A stretch of 64,000 nucleotides of DNA from Monomorium pharaonis (taxonomy: Eukaryota; Arthropoda; Insecta; Hymenoptera; Formicidae), in contig NC_050475.1 of NCBI RefSeq assembly GCF_013373865.1, forward strand, positions 14,881,475 to 14,945,474. The letters are read 5' to 3'. The notes beneath the pieces are model-generated. The model made no database searches, was not told where the DNA came from, and worked only from the letters and a program-made list of their open reading frames with translations. The translations under genes were made by a program, and so were the position numbers. Positions 11,783 through 23,835 of the stretch are shown here, in pieces. Position 1 is the stretch's first letter. Each line of letters opens with the position of its first letter.

Positions 11783-12500
11783 AATTGATGAATAAGTGAG
11801 GTAAATTCTTGTAATAGGGCTTAAATAGTAACATTTATTACTCTCTAAAAGTCCTGAAAATTTTAGTCTGAAAAATCTAACTTTTAGCACAAAGCTAATT
11901 GTTATGTAAAAAGAAGCTTTTTTTTTTAGCAACATTACTCTACAACGTGGAGCCATCATGCATTTATTTTGTGAGGTGCGTTTTATTTCTTAAGAGTTAT
12001 ATTTCCATGTGCACCAGAAAACTAAGTGAAATTTTTATATTAAATTATTCAAGAATTGGTTGTTCTCATAAATGAAACATATAGAAGTTTCAGCTTTCCT
12101 CTACACCACAGCTAAATTTCAGCTCTTAATATTATTAACAAACGTCACAGTAATCAAGAAAAAAATTATCTCTGCTCTTAATAAACATAGAATAAATTTT
12201 CTTAATGCAGAAAAATAGCAATAATTGAATAATAAATTTGGTTTTTCAATATAATAAAAATACAAGCAATTGTTTCATTTGTTTCCTATCTAAAAAGGGC
12301 ATGTAAAGTCGATTGCTCGCATTTTTCGAAGTTTATTGTTGTCGCTTTTCCGCGATGCCGATTGGTTCTCTCGCTGCGCTTACTTCGTGTTGCAAGAGTA
12401 GCTGTCATTGCAATTGAATTTTGACAGCTGTCAAATTTGTATAAATATCTACATTTATTGTTGTAATTTATTTTTAAAAGGTAAAAAATAAAAAGTTAAG

Positions 12501-12534
12501 TAGCGCGCGCGAAGCGCGCGTCTGTGATGTCTAG
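12501..12534 (+). mobile_element. Helitron-like 3' terminus, copy 1
   Basis: A GC hairpin (AGCGCGCGCGAAGCGCGCG) followed by ten bases and CTAG, then T. A hairpin followed by CTRR and insertion before T is the 3' signature of Helitrons. The 5' end was not located. Confidence 0.45.
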
Positions 12535-13017
12535 TGGTATATAAACTTGAAATATTTTTTATATTCTTTGATAATAATGGTGTAAATATTTATTTTAAAT
12601 ATTTTCATAAATGTTTATTATAATTTTTTTTATACCTGACAAACTCGGACATAAAAATATGTACAAAATATTTGGCTTCCGAAAACGATCAATCTCCAAT
12701 TTAGTTCAAATTTTGTAAATTTCTTTTAGTGAAAAAAAACATATGCAAGAAGGATTTTTGGCGACTCGAAAAAATTTTTTTTTAATATCGGTAAGTAGGA
12801 AATCCATAATTTGTAGACAAAAATTTAAATGTGTGTGTGTGTGTGTGTGTTTATGTGTGACCACAGCGAAGCAATGTCTTTGTTTACATTTTTTATGGGT
12901 GTACTTGTAAAATGAGTAAGTGTTAATACCGTTACCATACATTGTATTGGAAACCTGTAAACACATGTGAACTTTACTTTGTTTGCAATGTGCACATGGG
13001 TTAGCGACTTGGATGGG

Positions 13018-13262
13018 GTGCGTGAGTGAGTGAGTGAGTGAATGAGTGAATGAGAGTGAGCGAGGAGGGAGCGAGTGAGTGAGCGAGGAGGAAGCGAGCG
13101 AGTGAGCGAGGAGGGAGCGAGCGAGTGAGCGAGGAGGGAGCGAGCGAGTGAGCGAGGAGGGAGCGAGTGAGTGAGCGAGGAGGGAGCGAGTGAGTGAATG
13201 AGTGAGCGAGTGAGTGAGCGAGTGAGTGAGTGAAAAAGGGAGAGAGGGAGGGAGCAAACGAG
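13018..13262. repeat. GAGTGAGTGAGC minisatellite
   Basis: Tandem array of units like GAGCGAGGAGGGAGCGAGTG mixed with GAGT steps, purine-rich on the + strand. Flanked by a TG microsatellite (12829-12851) and a GTATGTAT tract (13320-13355). The long open frame on the - strand is an artefact of the repeat. Confidence 0.85.
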
Positions 13263-13470
13263 CGAGCGTAACTAGATAAATATGTAGCTAGGTAGCTAGG
13301 TAGCAGTAATAAGTATGCAAGTAGGTATGTATGTTGGTATGTATGTATGTATGTATAATTAAACTTTACATTTTTTTATTCAAAATTGCAGAAGACGTTT
13401 GATTAATGTAAACCAAAGATAGAGAAAATCAAATTGCAATTATTATTATTTTTTAAGTGAAAAGTCAAAC

Positions 13471-13504
13471 AGCGCGCGCGCAGCGCGCGCCTGTAATGTT
13501 CTAG
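13471..13504 (+). mobile_element. Helitron-like 3' terminus, copy 2
   Basis: A second hairpin (AGCGCGCGCGCAGCGCGCG) with spacer CCTGTAATGTT and CTAG followed by T, 970 bp after copy 1 and in the same orientation. The two spacers (TCTGTGATGT / CCTGTAATGTT) are similar. Confidence 0.45.
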
Positions 13505-14141
13505 TATAAGAAAAAGTATAAGAAAATGTTCTAGTATAAGAAAAAAAGTGAACCTTCCTGTTTGCCCTTTTTAAACAATTTAATGTAAAAATTTCACTTA
13601 GTTTTCAAGTGCATATAGACGCATAACTCTTAAGGAAAACGCACCTTTGCAAAATAATGTATGATAGCTTCACGCTGTAGACTAATGTTGCCAAAAAAGC
13701 ATTTTTTTAAATAACAATTAACTTTTGTGCTATGAGTTATGGATTTTTCGGGCCAAAATTTTCAGGACTTTTAGAGAGTAGTAAACGCTACTATTTAAAC
13801 CCTATTACAAGAATTTACCATCACTGTTTATTAGTTACTAATAATTAAAGAAAAGACAAATTTGTTTTTTTTTCTGCTTAAAAAAACCAATTGCAACTTA
13901 CGACAGCTTATTTAATAGATATTAATAGATATTATTAAGCTATATAAGCTATATTTTTTTATTTTTCCTGACAATAACTAATTTCTTTTTATTGCCAAAA
14001 AACGAAAATTTTTACTTTTTTTCATTGTTTACACAATGATTCACAACTTTTTTCAAGTTAAATTTTTGTTTAATATGTTCATATAATACTTCTGAATAAG
14101 AATCTGCAATAAAAGGGCTTCTTTTTTTTTCCCCGAAAGAA

Positions 14142-15159
14142 GTCCAATTGCACTGTACTATAATGGAGGGACAATTCTGCGGTTATTATTCGGATTTAGC
14201 ACAAAAAATTACGTAGAAAAACACTGTCAAAACTCAAATAATGTTTAAGACCCCTACTTTTGCAGGCCTGTTATTTATTTTGCAAGTTTTACTCTTTTAT
14301 TAACACATTGTTCTCATAATAGCTTCTTGCATGTATATTAAAGCTTCAAATGTTAATTTTAATATTTTCCCATAAATTAATTTTTTCTAAAGGTCAGAAT
14401 TTGATAACAGAATTTAGTAACAAAAATTACAAAAAGTCATACTGTTTTTACTTCGGAGGTATGAATGGGGCAAAAATTAATCCATATATATTTATTTATC
14501 GATTTTTTAACAAAAAATTATTAAAATATTTACGAAAAATAAGTAACGAAAAAGTAGGAATTTTACTAAAATAGAAATTTATTGTAATAAATTTTTGATA
14601 AAATTGCAATAAAGAATCGCATATATTCCGTAATGACTATCAACATAAAGTGCTGAACAGAGCATATGGCAAAATTTGATCTTTTACTTTGAAAGAAATA
14701 AGATCTAGAAGATCTAAAAAGAAACACATGATAGAATTTTTTTTATTATTGTTCTTTTGGTCGATTTTGTTTAAGTCTGAAACATTTGGGATAAAGTCAA
14801 ATTTTAAACATGGGAAAATATTAAAAAATTTAAAATGACATCCGACAGCATATTGAAAATGTAAAAAATACTATTTGAAAGTCACTATTTGAAACTTAAT
14901 ATCCTGCGCGATTTTTGCGCGAAATATTAGGGAATTTTTTAATAAAATTTCTTTCAATAAACTTCTTGAAAATATATTAATTTTATTACAATTTTATTTA
15001 AATTTCATCAAATTTTTTCCCAGGAAAACTTATCTTTATTCATCAATTATTTTATTTTATTTTGTTTTTACTTCTTTAATCATCTCTTTGTTTGATCAAA
15101 TTGCATTGTCGAATTGTCGTATTTGTTTTATTAATCCCATTTCATTATCACTTTCGTAG
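14142..15159. other. AT-rich intron before exon 3
   Basis: AT-rich sequence with no recognisable element or gene. Short open frames here have no family resemblance. Confidence 0.4.
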
Positions 15160-15270
15160 GTAATTGATGATAAAGTGACATTAAGAAGTAACAATATTAC
15201 GGAATTGACACGTCAATCGAGGAATCGTCATCACACCGATGATAGCAGTCTTGGCAGTTTTAAATTTGAG
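15160..15270 (+). CDS. Host gene, exon 3 (111 bp)
   Basis: Phase-0 exon of 37 codons between acceptor CTTTCGTAG and donor TTTGAG|GTATAT. It begins VIDDKVTLRSNNITELTRQS and ends SLGSFKFE, about residues 176-212. It is symmetrical in phase. Its composition (polar, Ser/Thr-rich) and open frame match the neighbouring exons. Confidence 0.7.
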
Positions 15271-15527
15271 GTATATTTTCCTAAAACATTTTCAAAAATT
15301 ATACAAAAATCTTATGAAATAATTAGCCACTTTTTTAAATCTAACAAAATGTATTATACATTATGTAAATAATATTTCTGATAATATTACATTTTCAATT
15401 GACATTATTGTATTTTTTTTTCAACTTATACGTTTTTAATTGATCTATATTTTAAATTTAATTGCCAATTATGTTGTTACTAAGTAACGCTGGTTCTATT
15501 TTTATATAACAAATATATGCTATTCAG

Positions 15528-15697
15528 GATCACGAAAGTACTGAACACGATGGGGATATTGAGGATTATTCCGAAGGAGAAAACGGAACGACTGGTTCTG
15601 AAAAATCACATCATAAATTAATGTATTATCCCCCACCAGAAGATATTGTATCAAATCAGTTTACCGTTAATGCTATGGATGTTGAAGAACTCCGAAG
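15528..15697 (+). CDS. Host gene, exon 4
   Basis: 170-bp exon after acceptor TATTCAG, ending at CGAAG|GTTTGT in phase 2. It encodes about residues 213-269. An acidic segment (DHESTEHDGDIEDYSEGENG) is followed by YYPPPEDIVSNQFTVNAMDV and EELR. The split Arg codon AG|A is completed exactly by the next exon. Confidence 0.75.
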
Positions 15698-16099
15698 GTT
15701 TGTTTTTTATTTAATAGTAGAAGAAAAGGCGGTTATGGACTAGGTGTACAATTATAAAATTTATGATATCACGTGTACTTTGTGTTGAATTTTGGGGATA
15801 ACCGTTTAAATTACGTTTTTATATACTGTTTAGACATTATCATGTAGCCATTGGTCACTGTTTATTGCGTTGAAAGCTGCATTTCAGTACTGCACATAGC
15901 CAAAAGTTTTGGTTGTGTATTCTTTACATTATTTTGAAAAATATGTCGGATATTTTTTAACTTTAATGCAATTTGAATATGGCTTTCAAATGATGTAATT
16001 GAGTTTAATGTTTGACATAATGTATGCATGCATTGACGTAGGCATAAAGTTATATTTTGTGTTCAGCGTTATAGACTTGCGAATAAAGACCTCACTTTT

Positions 16100-16236
16100 G
16101 AGGCTCTGCTACAGTACCAGCTGTGGAAAAGAAGAACCAAAAGCAAAAGCCAATCTGTTAAAGATTTAGCGCTCAAAAAGCTTTAATATGATTGCTTCTT
16201 ACCTTTAGTTATTTTTCTCCTTCACCGTAGTTCTGT
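16100..16236. mobile_element. Foldback MITE, copy 2
   Basis: Contains CCAGCTGTGGAAAAGAAG and TTTAGCGCTCAAAAAGC, resembling 9529-9653 (CGGCTGTGGAAGGGAAG; GTGAGCGCTCA), with a complementary right half (TTATTTTTCTCCTTCACCG). Non-coding. Confidence 0.5.
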
Positions 16237-16340
16237 AAACGATTATTAAAAATAAAATTGACATGTCATTCGTTTTTATACCTGATAGTTATGTTCGCGT
16301 TAGATTCTTGATACTTCCGTTCTGATATATTTTTATTACG

Positions 16341-16412
16341 CTGAGGAAGGACAAGTAAGTCCGAAACGGTTCGTTTATTTGTTCTCAATTTTAATTGTGT
16401 AAACCGAGAATA
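16341..16412 (+). ncRNA. Hammerhead-ribozyme-like core (tentative)
   Basis: The core CTGAGGA is followed by AGGAC-AAGTAA-GTCC (stem II) and GAAAC, the order of conserved blocks in a hammerhead. CGGTT (after GAAA) can pair with AACCG about 30 bases on, as stem III, and AT-rich flanks could form stem I. An extra A precedes stem II and no clear UH cleavage site follows stem III. It may therefore be a decayed copy such as those in Penelope-like or retrozyme elements, or a coincidence. Confidence 0.25.
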
Positions 16413-16768
16413 AATATATTAATTTATTATATTTTCCAACATTAATTATTGCTCATTTTGATCGTTTGTATTTATTTTGTATTAAGTTATAACGTTAAGG
16501 AATTTCTCTAAAATTAATGTTTCAAAAACGTTGATCAATGTTTCTTGCTTACTGGGATATATATCCGAACAACTTCGGTTTATTAATATAATTGATAGAA
16601 CTGTATGAGTGATCGAATTTATACTAATAAGAATTATATCACATAAATATTTTTAGCGTTATTTAAATAAAACCAAAAATTCTCTTAGCCTTCTCTCTTA
16701 TATCTATATTTTTACGATCATATTGTATTGCATTTTCATCAAATACAAAGCACATTTTTTGTATGTAG

Positions 16769-17059
16769 ATCGCAAAGACATCAAAAGAAGTTGAAGAATG
16801 CAGAGAACGGTCGGACAAGCGAATTGACCGCGTCTGGCAGTCAGGACGAGTCTGATTCGGAAGGCGGAGCGTCGACTCCCAGCGCTGAGAGAAATCCATT
16901 ATCTATGTTATCTGAAGCTAGTTCGGAGGGTTTTGATCAGCTCGCTAAACAGAGTCAAAGGGAAAAGTATTTGAAAAATGCCTTCGAGTCGCTTAGTGGC
17001 GCGGAGGAGCCACCGAATCGTATAAAAGCGACGAGTATTAGTTCTCAATTTCATGGAAG
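16769..17059 (+). CDS. Host gene, exon 5
   Basis: 291-bp exon between acceptor TTTGTATGTAG and donor GGAAG|GTAAAA, phase 2 in and out, about residues 270-366. It starts with a basic stretch (SQRHQKKLKN), then a Ser/Asp/Glu-rich segment (SGSQDESDSEGGASTPSAE). It ends with a possible helix (FDQLAKQSQREKYLKNAFES). No catalytic or membrane feature is visible. Confidence 0.8.
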
Positions 17060-17703
17060 GTAAAATGAGATTTGATGAGTTGAAAATATATAATTTTGTA
17101 CAGCACAGAAGATTGCAGAAACATTGATAACAATTTACGTGGATTTTGTTTACAGAATGTTTTTTGCATATTGTATACAAGTAACTATTCAGAAAACATG
17201 ACGCGTAAACATCCAGTAAATCATGCACAAAAATGATTCATACTGCGCAAAAGTAATGTTTCAGTGCTGTCATTGTTATATAAGTAAAAAATAGCCAGCA
17301 AAATGTTTTCTGAGATATTGCAGCGATATTGTAATGTAATACTTTGGTATTCTGATAATATTTCAGATGTGCTATTTTATTAAACATTTCAGTACAACAC
17401 ATATAACTTGCAAGAATTATGTCACTGAATTAATTTTTATACAGAAAAACCTACAACTTTTTACTGACAAAATACATCTTATTTAATTTTGTTTTTAGCT
17501 TAATTTTACTAAAAATATATTAATATAATATCATAAAATATTAAAAACATTAGAACTTGTTATACTGTAAGATTGCTGTATACATATGCATTATACATAT
17601 TCTAAAGAGGGACATTTTATTATTGCTGCACTGTCACTACAATCTTCTTGTGTTATATGTAGCTTAACAATTATTGATTACCCATTAACTTGGATTTCTT
17701 TAG

Positions 17704-17854
17704 ACTCAGTGGTGGTGAAAGTAACATCACTGCTAAAATACGTAATACAGTGGTGGTTAATACGACGAAGCACGCGAGAGGTGACAATGACGTTGTAAAG
17801 AAACGAGAGGAATTGCAAAGGAGAATAGAAGAAACTAGAAGAAAACTGCAAAGT
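17704..17854 (+). CDS. Host gene, exon 6 with charged helix
   Basis: 151-bp exon between acceptor TTCTTTAG and donor CAAAGT|GTGAGT, phase 2 in and 0 out, about residues 366-416. It contains the only clear coiled-coil-like stretch in the visible protein: KKREELQRRIEETRRKLQ, a strongly charged helix. It reads straight into exon 7 as ...KLQS-VGYRSLLKSSQS, which supports the junction across an 89-bp intron. Confidence 0.8.
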
Positions 17855-17943
17855 GTGAGTAACGATTTACTCATGAGAAAAGCGAAAGTATTTCACAAGA
17901 AACACTTTTAGAATAAAATTTTATTCTCATTTTCGCATTATAG

Positions 17944-20362
17944 GTCGGTTATAGATCCTTACTCAAATCCAGTCAAAGCATATCTGATTTGAGCAGTCGT
18001 ATACAGGAGAAGCATCATCGTTCGAACAAACTCGGCACAGGTAACAGATCATCTGGTCAACCGAATAAATTTTCAAAACCGATTAATCCCTGTAAATCCA
18101 TACTAAATCCAAAATCCGCGCTTAAATCCCAACGATCCACTAACAAGGTTCAGGGTGTGGGGAATGCGTTACTTAAGCTAGAGATACCAAATGAAAACCG
18201 CTTGTCGAAAAGTCCAACTATGTTGTGTATCAATGAGAGAGCAAAAACGACTCTTAGTCGTCCGTTAACGTTGACACTAAAAAAAACTGAAAAGTATAAG
18301 CTGTCCCTAAATAAAGCTAATCAATCTTTGCCCGAATCTCCCGTGTGCGAGGAATTAAAGCTGCTGAAGGAGCAGTGTAAAAAAGACATAAGTCGATTTG
18401 CGAGATTCGCGCAAAAAAGACGATCTTGTAGTTACTTTATTGGTCTAAACGACAATGAAAAGGATATGGGGAACGTTGCGAAATCCTTCGAGAGTCTGCC
18501 TGCTATGAACGAACGTGATATGGAAAACCTTAATGAAATCAGTGATGCTGATGAGGGAAATGGCAATTTCAGCGACGATTCATTAGAGGGAGATTTCAAG
18601 AATCCACCTCGACGTTGCGTCAGTGATTATCAGATAAATGTTCGTATGAATGACTGCGGGAATTATTCAAATTATCAGAATATTCAGAAGAAGTTTTTAA
18701 CTGGCTCTCAAGAGAGCATACTCTCAGATGCTTCCGTCGAATCGTTTTCTAAAGGGAGTGCCGAGATTCTGGATTATGACCATGACAGACACTCGAGCGC
18801 GAGCTTTTTCCTGTCTCGACGCAAAATGCAAGAGGGCAGAAGTCAGGAGAGCATATTGACTGACGAGTCTGACTACCAGATGTTCCCGTTACGCGAAAAC
18901 ACCAATCATCGGAGTACGGAGAGCGTGTTGACTGACGACTCTGACTCCCTGGTGAAGTCTGCACCTCTTGAGATACTGTTCGACTCGCATTACCAGCGAA
19001 AGAGACAGAACTCCGAGACCTACAGTGGAAACCTTAATAATAGCGAAAACGTCGTTGGAGACAACGCGCAAAGTTCCATCAACATTGAGAACACGTTGTA
19101 CAGAACGGTTTTTAGATCGAAATCTTTGCAGGATACTAGAATTAGCAAGGCGGGGAATAATGAGAATTACGCAGAGGACAATGCGTCATTGAAGGCTCAC
19201 GTTTACTGTGAATTCAACTTCGACAACGAACGCAAGAACGATACGGATGCGTTAGTATGCAGTGGATCGGAAATCGTTCCGCTTAGTGATGATCTGAGAC
19301 TGCTCGCGAAACCCGCGAAATCTATGACAATCTTGAATGATTTTGTTGCTCATAAGCCGCCGAAACCCAAAAGAAATTCATCCCGTACGCAAAGCATGCG
19401 TAACAGAGTCAGACCGATCTGGAAATTCGTCGACACTCCGCCTCCGTCGCCTGCGTTGAAAAGTGTTGCCAATTCCGATAATTACGCGGCATCCTCTATG
19501 AACTCGATCTGTTCTGAATATCAGATCGCGCAAGGCAACGCGAAAATCAAGCGAGATTCTATTAACTCGGGAGTGATGCGACAATTCTTACAATCTGCGA
19601 ATTACACACCGCAATCTGACGATAATAAAGACAACGGGGGCGAATTCTACAGTCTGCAGACTTGTCTGCATACCGATAAGAACGAACTGATGTATAACAG
19701 AAACAACCCGTTACGTACAATGAAAAATCATCACGTAACGAAAATTTATGAGATGAGAAACGCAGAGTGTGCGTCTCGCGATAAGGAACAAGTGAATTCA
19801 CTCGAAAATGATATTCCAATGAAAGATACATACGAAACTTATGACTCACTGGAGCCCGCTGAAGTTTCTTGTGATTTGCAAAGCGGCAAGTTGATGCCGT
19901 CCACCACTGAAAATGATCTCAATCACGCAAACATGGACTTTCGAATAACTCGCGCAATCGAGGGCACCGTGAAGTTACTCTCGCAGGAGTTTGAGAATCT
20001 AGTGAAGCAAAAGCAATACGACTTAACGAAAACGGATAGGTATCTGCGACTGACGCATGGAGAAAATCACGAAACGAACGAGAACTTTGCCAAGTTAGAG
20101 GCCGAGCGAGACGGTAGATTTTGTGCGATCAAACGCGATTACATACGGTTGCATTCATGTGGCGAGGACAGCGACTGTGCTGATGTGTCGGCGATAGACC
20201 GGTCGCTGTTGGAGAGCGGTTCCTCTACGTCCGCATCAAGTTGCACCAATTCGCCCAAGAGAATGTGGCCACCCGCGTCGCGATGTCCAAGCCACACGAA
20301 GTGGACAAAAACTCTGCCGACGATCAATCAAGCGATACTTACAACGAAGCATCCCTACACAG
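17944..20362 (+). CDS. Host gene, giant exon 7 (2419 bp)
   Basis: Acceptor CATTATAG before 17944 and donor CTACACAG|GTATTG after 20362; phase 0 in, 1 out. It encodes about residues 417-1223, half of the visible protein, in one uninterrupted frame. It opens VGYRSLLKSSQSISDLSSRI. Three near-copies of an ES(I/V)L(S/T)D motif lie at about 18700-18744, 18838-18873 and 18910-18947. Proline/basic patches suited to SH3-type contacts (KPPKPKRN, then DTPPPSPALKS) lie at about 19350-19455. The rest is Ser/Asn/Asp-rich and looks intrinsically disordered. No transmembrane segment or enzyme motif is visible. The family is unrecognised; a cytoskeletal or scaffold role would be guesswork. If splicing at 20363 is skipped, the frame reads on to 20418. 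Confidence 0.93.
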
Positions 20363-21833
20363 GTATTGAACAAGAAAAAAATGCTTGCATATATTTTGTT
20401 ATTAAATTTTATATATAATTGTATTGTATTCCAAAATTAAGTATGAATTTTACGTCGCAACACATTAAACCATTTATAAAAGAAATACTTCATACACACA
20501 CGCGCGCGCGCGCGCGTGCGTGTGTGTGTGTGTATGTATGTATATTTGCGTTCGAATGTACTCAATTATTGTCACACAGCATGTAATGTATCAATAATGT
20601 TGTAGTAACATTACAATATTACAAATTACAATACAAGACGGAAATTTTATTGAAATCTTAAAGAAGGTTACTGTAAGACTGTAAGTAATATAATGACGAT
20701 ATGTTACATTATATTGTGATTTATTTTGACGGACTGACTTTAATATTACTGCGCTATCTTTGTAATATTCTAACAATATTTATGTTATAATTTTGTAATA
20801 TTTCTGTGGAAAAATAATATTGCTGTGATATTATTGTTATTTTATGTGTTTTATGTATATATGATATGTATATAGAAAGGTAATTAAAAATTAAAGGAAA
20901 TTTTTGAAAAAAAAAACATTAGATACAAATAAAATAACAAAAAAAAGCACAGAGTATTTCAGCGATGCTATTACATTGCTGAAATGTTACATTGTATTCT
21001 GTGTTGTAGTAATAGGGCTAAAGGAGCAATTAAATGTTTTAATTAAGTCAAATATTTTATGATGTCAATCAATAGTAGTGAATTGTATAGTTGTTTTGTG
21101 TAGAATGTGGAGACTTTATTAAAGATTGACGTATCTTTTTCTTGTATTTTAATAAATGATATATTTTATAATTTTCCTTTATTATTTTAATTACTTTTGT
21201 AATTAGATGTGAAAATGAATTGTCTCAACTATAGTATAATCGTCCACTTATTTATTGCTTATGAACAATTGTAATGTTCAATTTTATTTTAAGATGACAG
21301 CATCTTACTTTTCAGTTTAAATGCTTTCTAAATTATGCGGAGACTTTGTTAATATTTTTATATCATTTTTGCACGGAACGCAGTCGCATGCTATTCTCAT
21401 TATGTTACAACATTGTCCTCTTTCTTTCCTTCGTTGTTATTCCCGCCATTATATTATCTTATTTTATAATTCATTTTGTGTAAGGAAATTCAAGTCAAGA
21501 AACAGTCACATTATTTGTAAAAACTTTGAAATTATATAAGGAATCTAATTTTGCACATAGAGAAAGATGATTAAATGTATTCTGCATAATTGATTAATTT
21601 TATTTAGTTTTATATTTAGTCTTGGTTTTAAAATTTTAATAAAATTTTGATAAATTTTCAATATTTTGTTGAATTTTTTTTTCGTAACATTTTGACCAGT
21701 TTTTTAATCGAAACTTTTTAAAAAATTTATTAGTCTTAATGAAATGTCATTAATTTGTTATTACGGAATATATGCGAAATATTTGATTTTTTTATTGCAA
21801 TTTTATCAAAAAGGGGGTATAACTTTTAGGCGA
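20363..21833. other. Intron 7 start, with CA/CG/TG microsatellite
   Basis: AT-rich. A self-complementary alternating purine-pyrimidine tract (CACACACGCGCG ... GTGCGTGTGTGT) lies at 20494-20533. Short AGCAATATTGC-type motifs occur at 20590-21000. No gene seen. Confidence 0.5.
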
Positions 21834-23157
21834 TTTGAGAACTGCTAATTTGAGAACGCGAATTTTTTATGTTTTCCTCTCTATTTTTATTTCTTTCTCG
21901 TAAAATTAAAAAATTGACCTCAAATTACCCTAAGGAAAGGGAAAAATAGTTATTATAGACATTTAAACATTGATTTTTTCTGAAAATTATGCATTTTCCA
22001 ACACTGCTATTTTAAATATCTTTGACCTTTTTAGAAGTGTTAATTCTCACGTTACATAAGAGATTAATATTCTCAAAACTTGATAATGATATGAGAATAT
22101 ACTCTAAGCAACAGAGAGAAAGCAACAGTTAATGGAAAAAAAATAACGATTAAAAATACGTGACTTTGTAATTGTTTTCAAGATTATACAGGCACACGGT
22201 GAATATAAGTAAAAGTTGATAAAGGCAAAGCAAGTGCTCAAAACTCGTTAGAATTTACTTGGTTCACAATTATCAATAGGCTGCCAATATTTTTATGATG
22301 ACATTGAATATATATAATATGATGACATTGAATTTCAGAAATTAAAAGACAATAAATAGAGCATCAGAATTTTTTATTTATTAATTTCTATATAATCCTG
22401 AAAACACTGGTTTACAATATCATGTATTTTTGATCGATAATATTTCTTTTTTATTGACGGGCTGTTTTTCTCTGCTGCTTAGAATATATTCTCATATCAT
22501 TATTAAGTTTTGAGAATATAAGTTTTCGATGTAACGTGAGATTTAGCACTTCTGAAGGGTCAAAGGTATTTAACCCTAGTTCCTGGACTATATAGATGTG
22601 ACACACTTGAGCATATTTTTCAACGAGCTATAGCTTTCCGGTAAATTTGGCGACGTTTTACAAATTATTTCTAAACCAAATAGATTTTCGATATTTTGGG
22701 TTTCGATTTGTGATATCTCACAAAAATAGTTATTTTTGTGAGATTTTAAACTTTCATAAAACAAAAAACATTCTAATTGGTTGATTTCATGGACAACTAT
22801 CTAGTCAATAGACACGAATTTTCTAAATTATTATTTTATTTATATATAAGATACATGAAAAAATAATTTAAAATAATTATTTTTAAGATAAATTAAATAA
22901 GTTTTTAATAAGCTTTTTTTAAATTAAAGTATTTTTTAGATACTAATATAATTTGAGTTCTGTAAATGTCATTTAGATTTGACAGTTTAACCTATTATTA
23001 AAGAAAAGGGTTTAGATTAGTTTTATATGTAAATTCACCAAAGTGGCAGAATAATATAAATTAATAAGTTAAGAAATGAGATTTAACATTTTCGGAAGAA
23101 AAAAGATTGTTTAGAAGATCTGCAGATACATTAAACACACACCACACCACACACACA

Positions 23158-23188
<31 letters not shown>

Positions 23189-23835
23189 GCGCGCGGATCG
23201 CAAGATCTGCGATTTCATGTACTTTAAGATTTTTAAGATTAAATATTAATAATAAATTGTCGGCATCACATATATTGTTGTTTGTGGTTATTAGAAAGCT
23301 TGTAATTCAGATTTTTATAATCAATTTTTTTGTTTATATGCCTAGTAATTATTAGAAGAAAAGTTTATATTTCTGGTGAAAAATTGAACAACTCCCATGT
23401 GAACTGTACTAAAATTTCGAAACGTTGAGAGACTTTTTCTAGCATATATGTATGGCAAACTTATTTTATACTTCACGAGAATGTGTATTGACACTTAAAT
23501 AATAATTTCTATAAGTAAGAGCTAAATCTGCAGTACTTCATTATGTGCATGCACCACTTTAATTCCGAGATATGAGCGATTGAAAATTGCTCGGGTAGCG
23601 CACACTCTGCTTAGTAACAACGATAAATTTTGATAGTCTAGGGATTGAGGGCTAAGATAGCAGTGTTGCAAAATGCATAATTTTTAGGGAAAATCAACGT
23701 AAATGCATATAACTATTTTTTCTCTTTATTTGGCATAACTTTAAGGTCAATTTTTTAATTCTACAGAAAAAAATATGAAGGAAAACATAGGAAAGCATTC
23801 CCTTAGCGGTTCCTAAATCGCGTAAGAGTATATAT
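21834..23835. mobile_element. Inverted-repeat element split by a piggyBac-like insertion
   Basis: The left arm (about 21834-22110) is complementary to two blocks, 22460-22569 and 23656-23835. Shared features include TTGAGAATAT, TAACGTGAGA and GATAGCAGTGTTGCAAAATG. The two right blocks are contiguous in the left arm, so 22570-23655 is a later insertion. Confidence 0.7.
22570..23655. mobile_element. piggyBac-like non-autonomous insertion at TTAA
   Basis: Starts TTAA-CCCTAGTTCCTGGACTAT and ends ATAGTCTAGGGATTGAGGG-CTAA. The termini are inverted (CCCT...ACTAT) and sit on TTAA, with one flanking copy mutated to CTAA. The opposite arm of the host repeat preserves the empty site as ATATTTAAAATAGCAG. 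Internal sequence is AT-rich with a CA/CG tract at 23139-23196 and encodes no transposase. Confidence 0.7.

Larger units (their letters stand above)
10447..14141. mobile_element. 3.7-kb inverted-repeat element containing nested insertions
   Basis: The left arm (10447-10732 plus 11783-12055) and right arm (about 13570-14141) are inverted copies sharing, for example, CAGATTCTTATT(T/C), TTGGCAATAAAAAGAAAT and TAAATTCTTGTAATAGGG. The left arm is split by a separate transposon at 10733-11782, while the right arm shows the uninterrupted form. The interior (12056-13570) holds two Helitron-like ends and a minisatellite. No transposase of its own is visible. Confidence 0.65.

Noticed and set aside
12706..13257. 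A 183-codon open frame on the - strand with repeated SLTHSLTHS
   Set aside because: Translation of the GAGT minisatellite, with no splice or start context.
16663..16899. Minus-strand open frames overlapping exons 5 to 7
   Set aside because: They are antisense shadows of a strongly supported + strand coding region.
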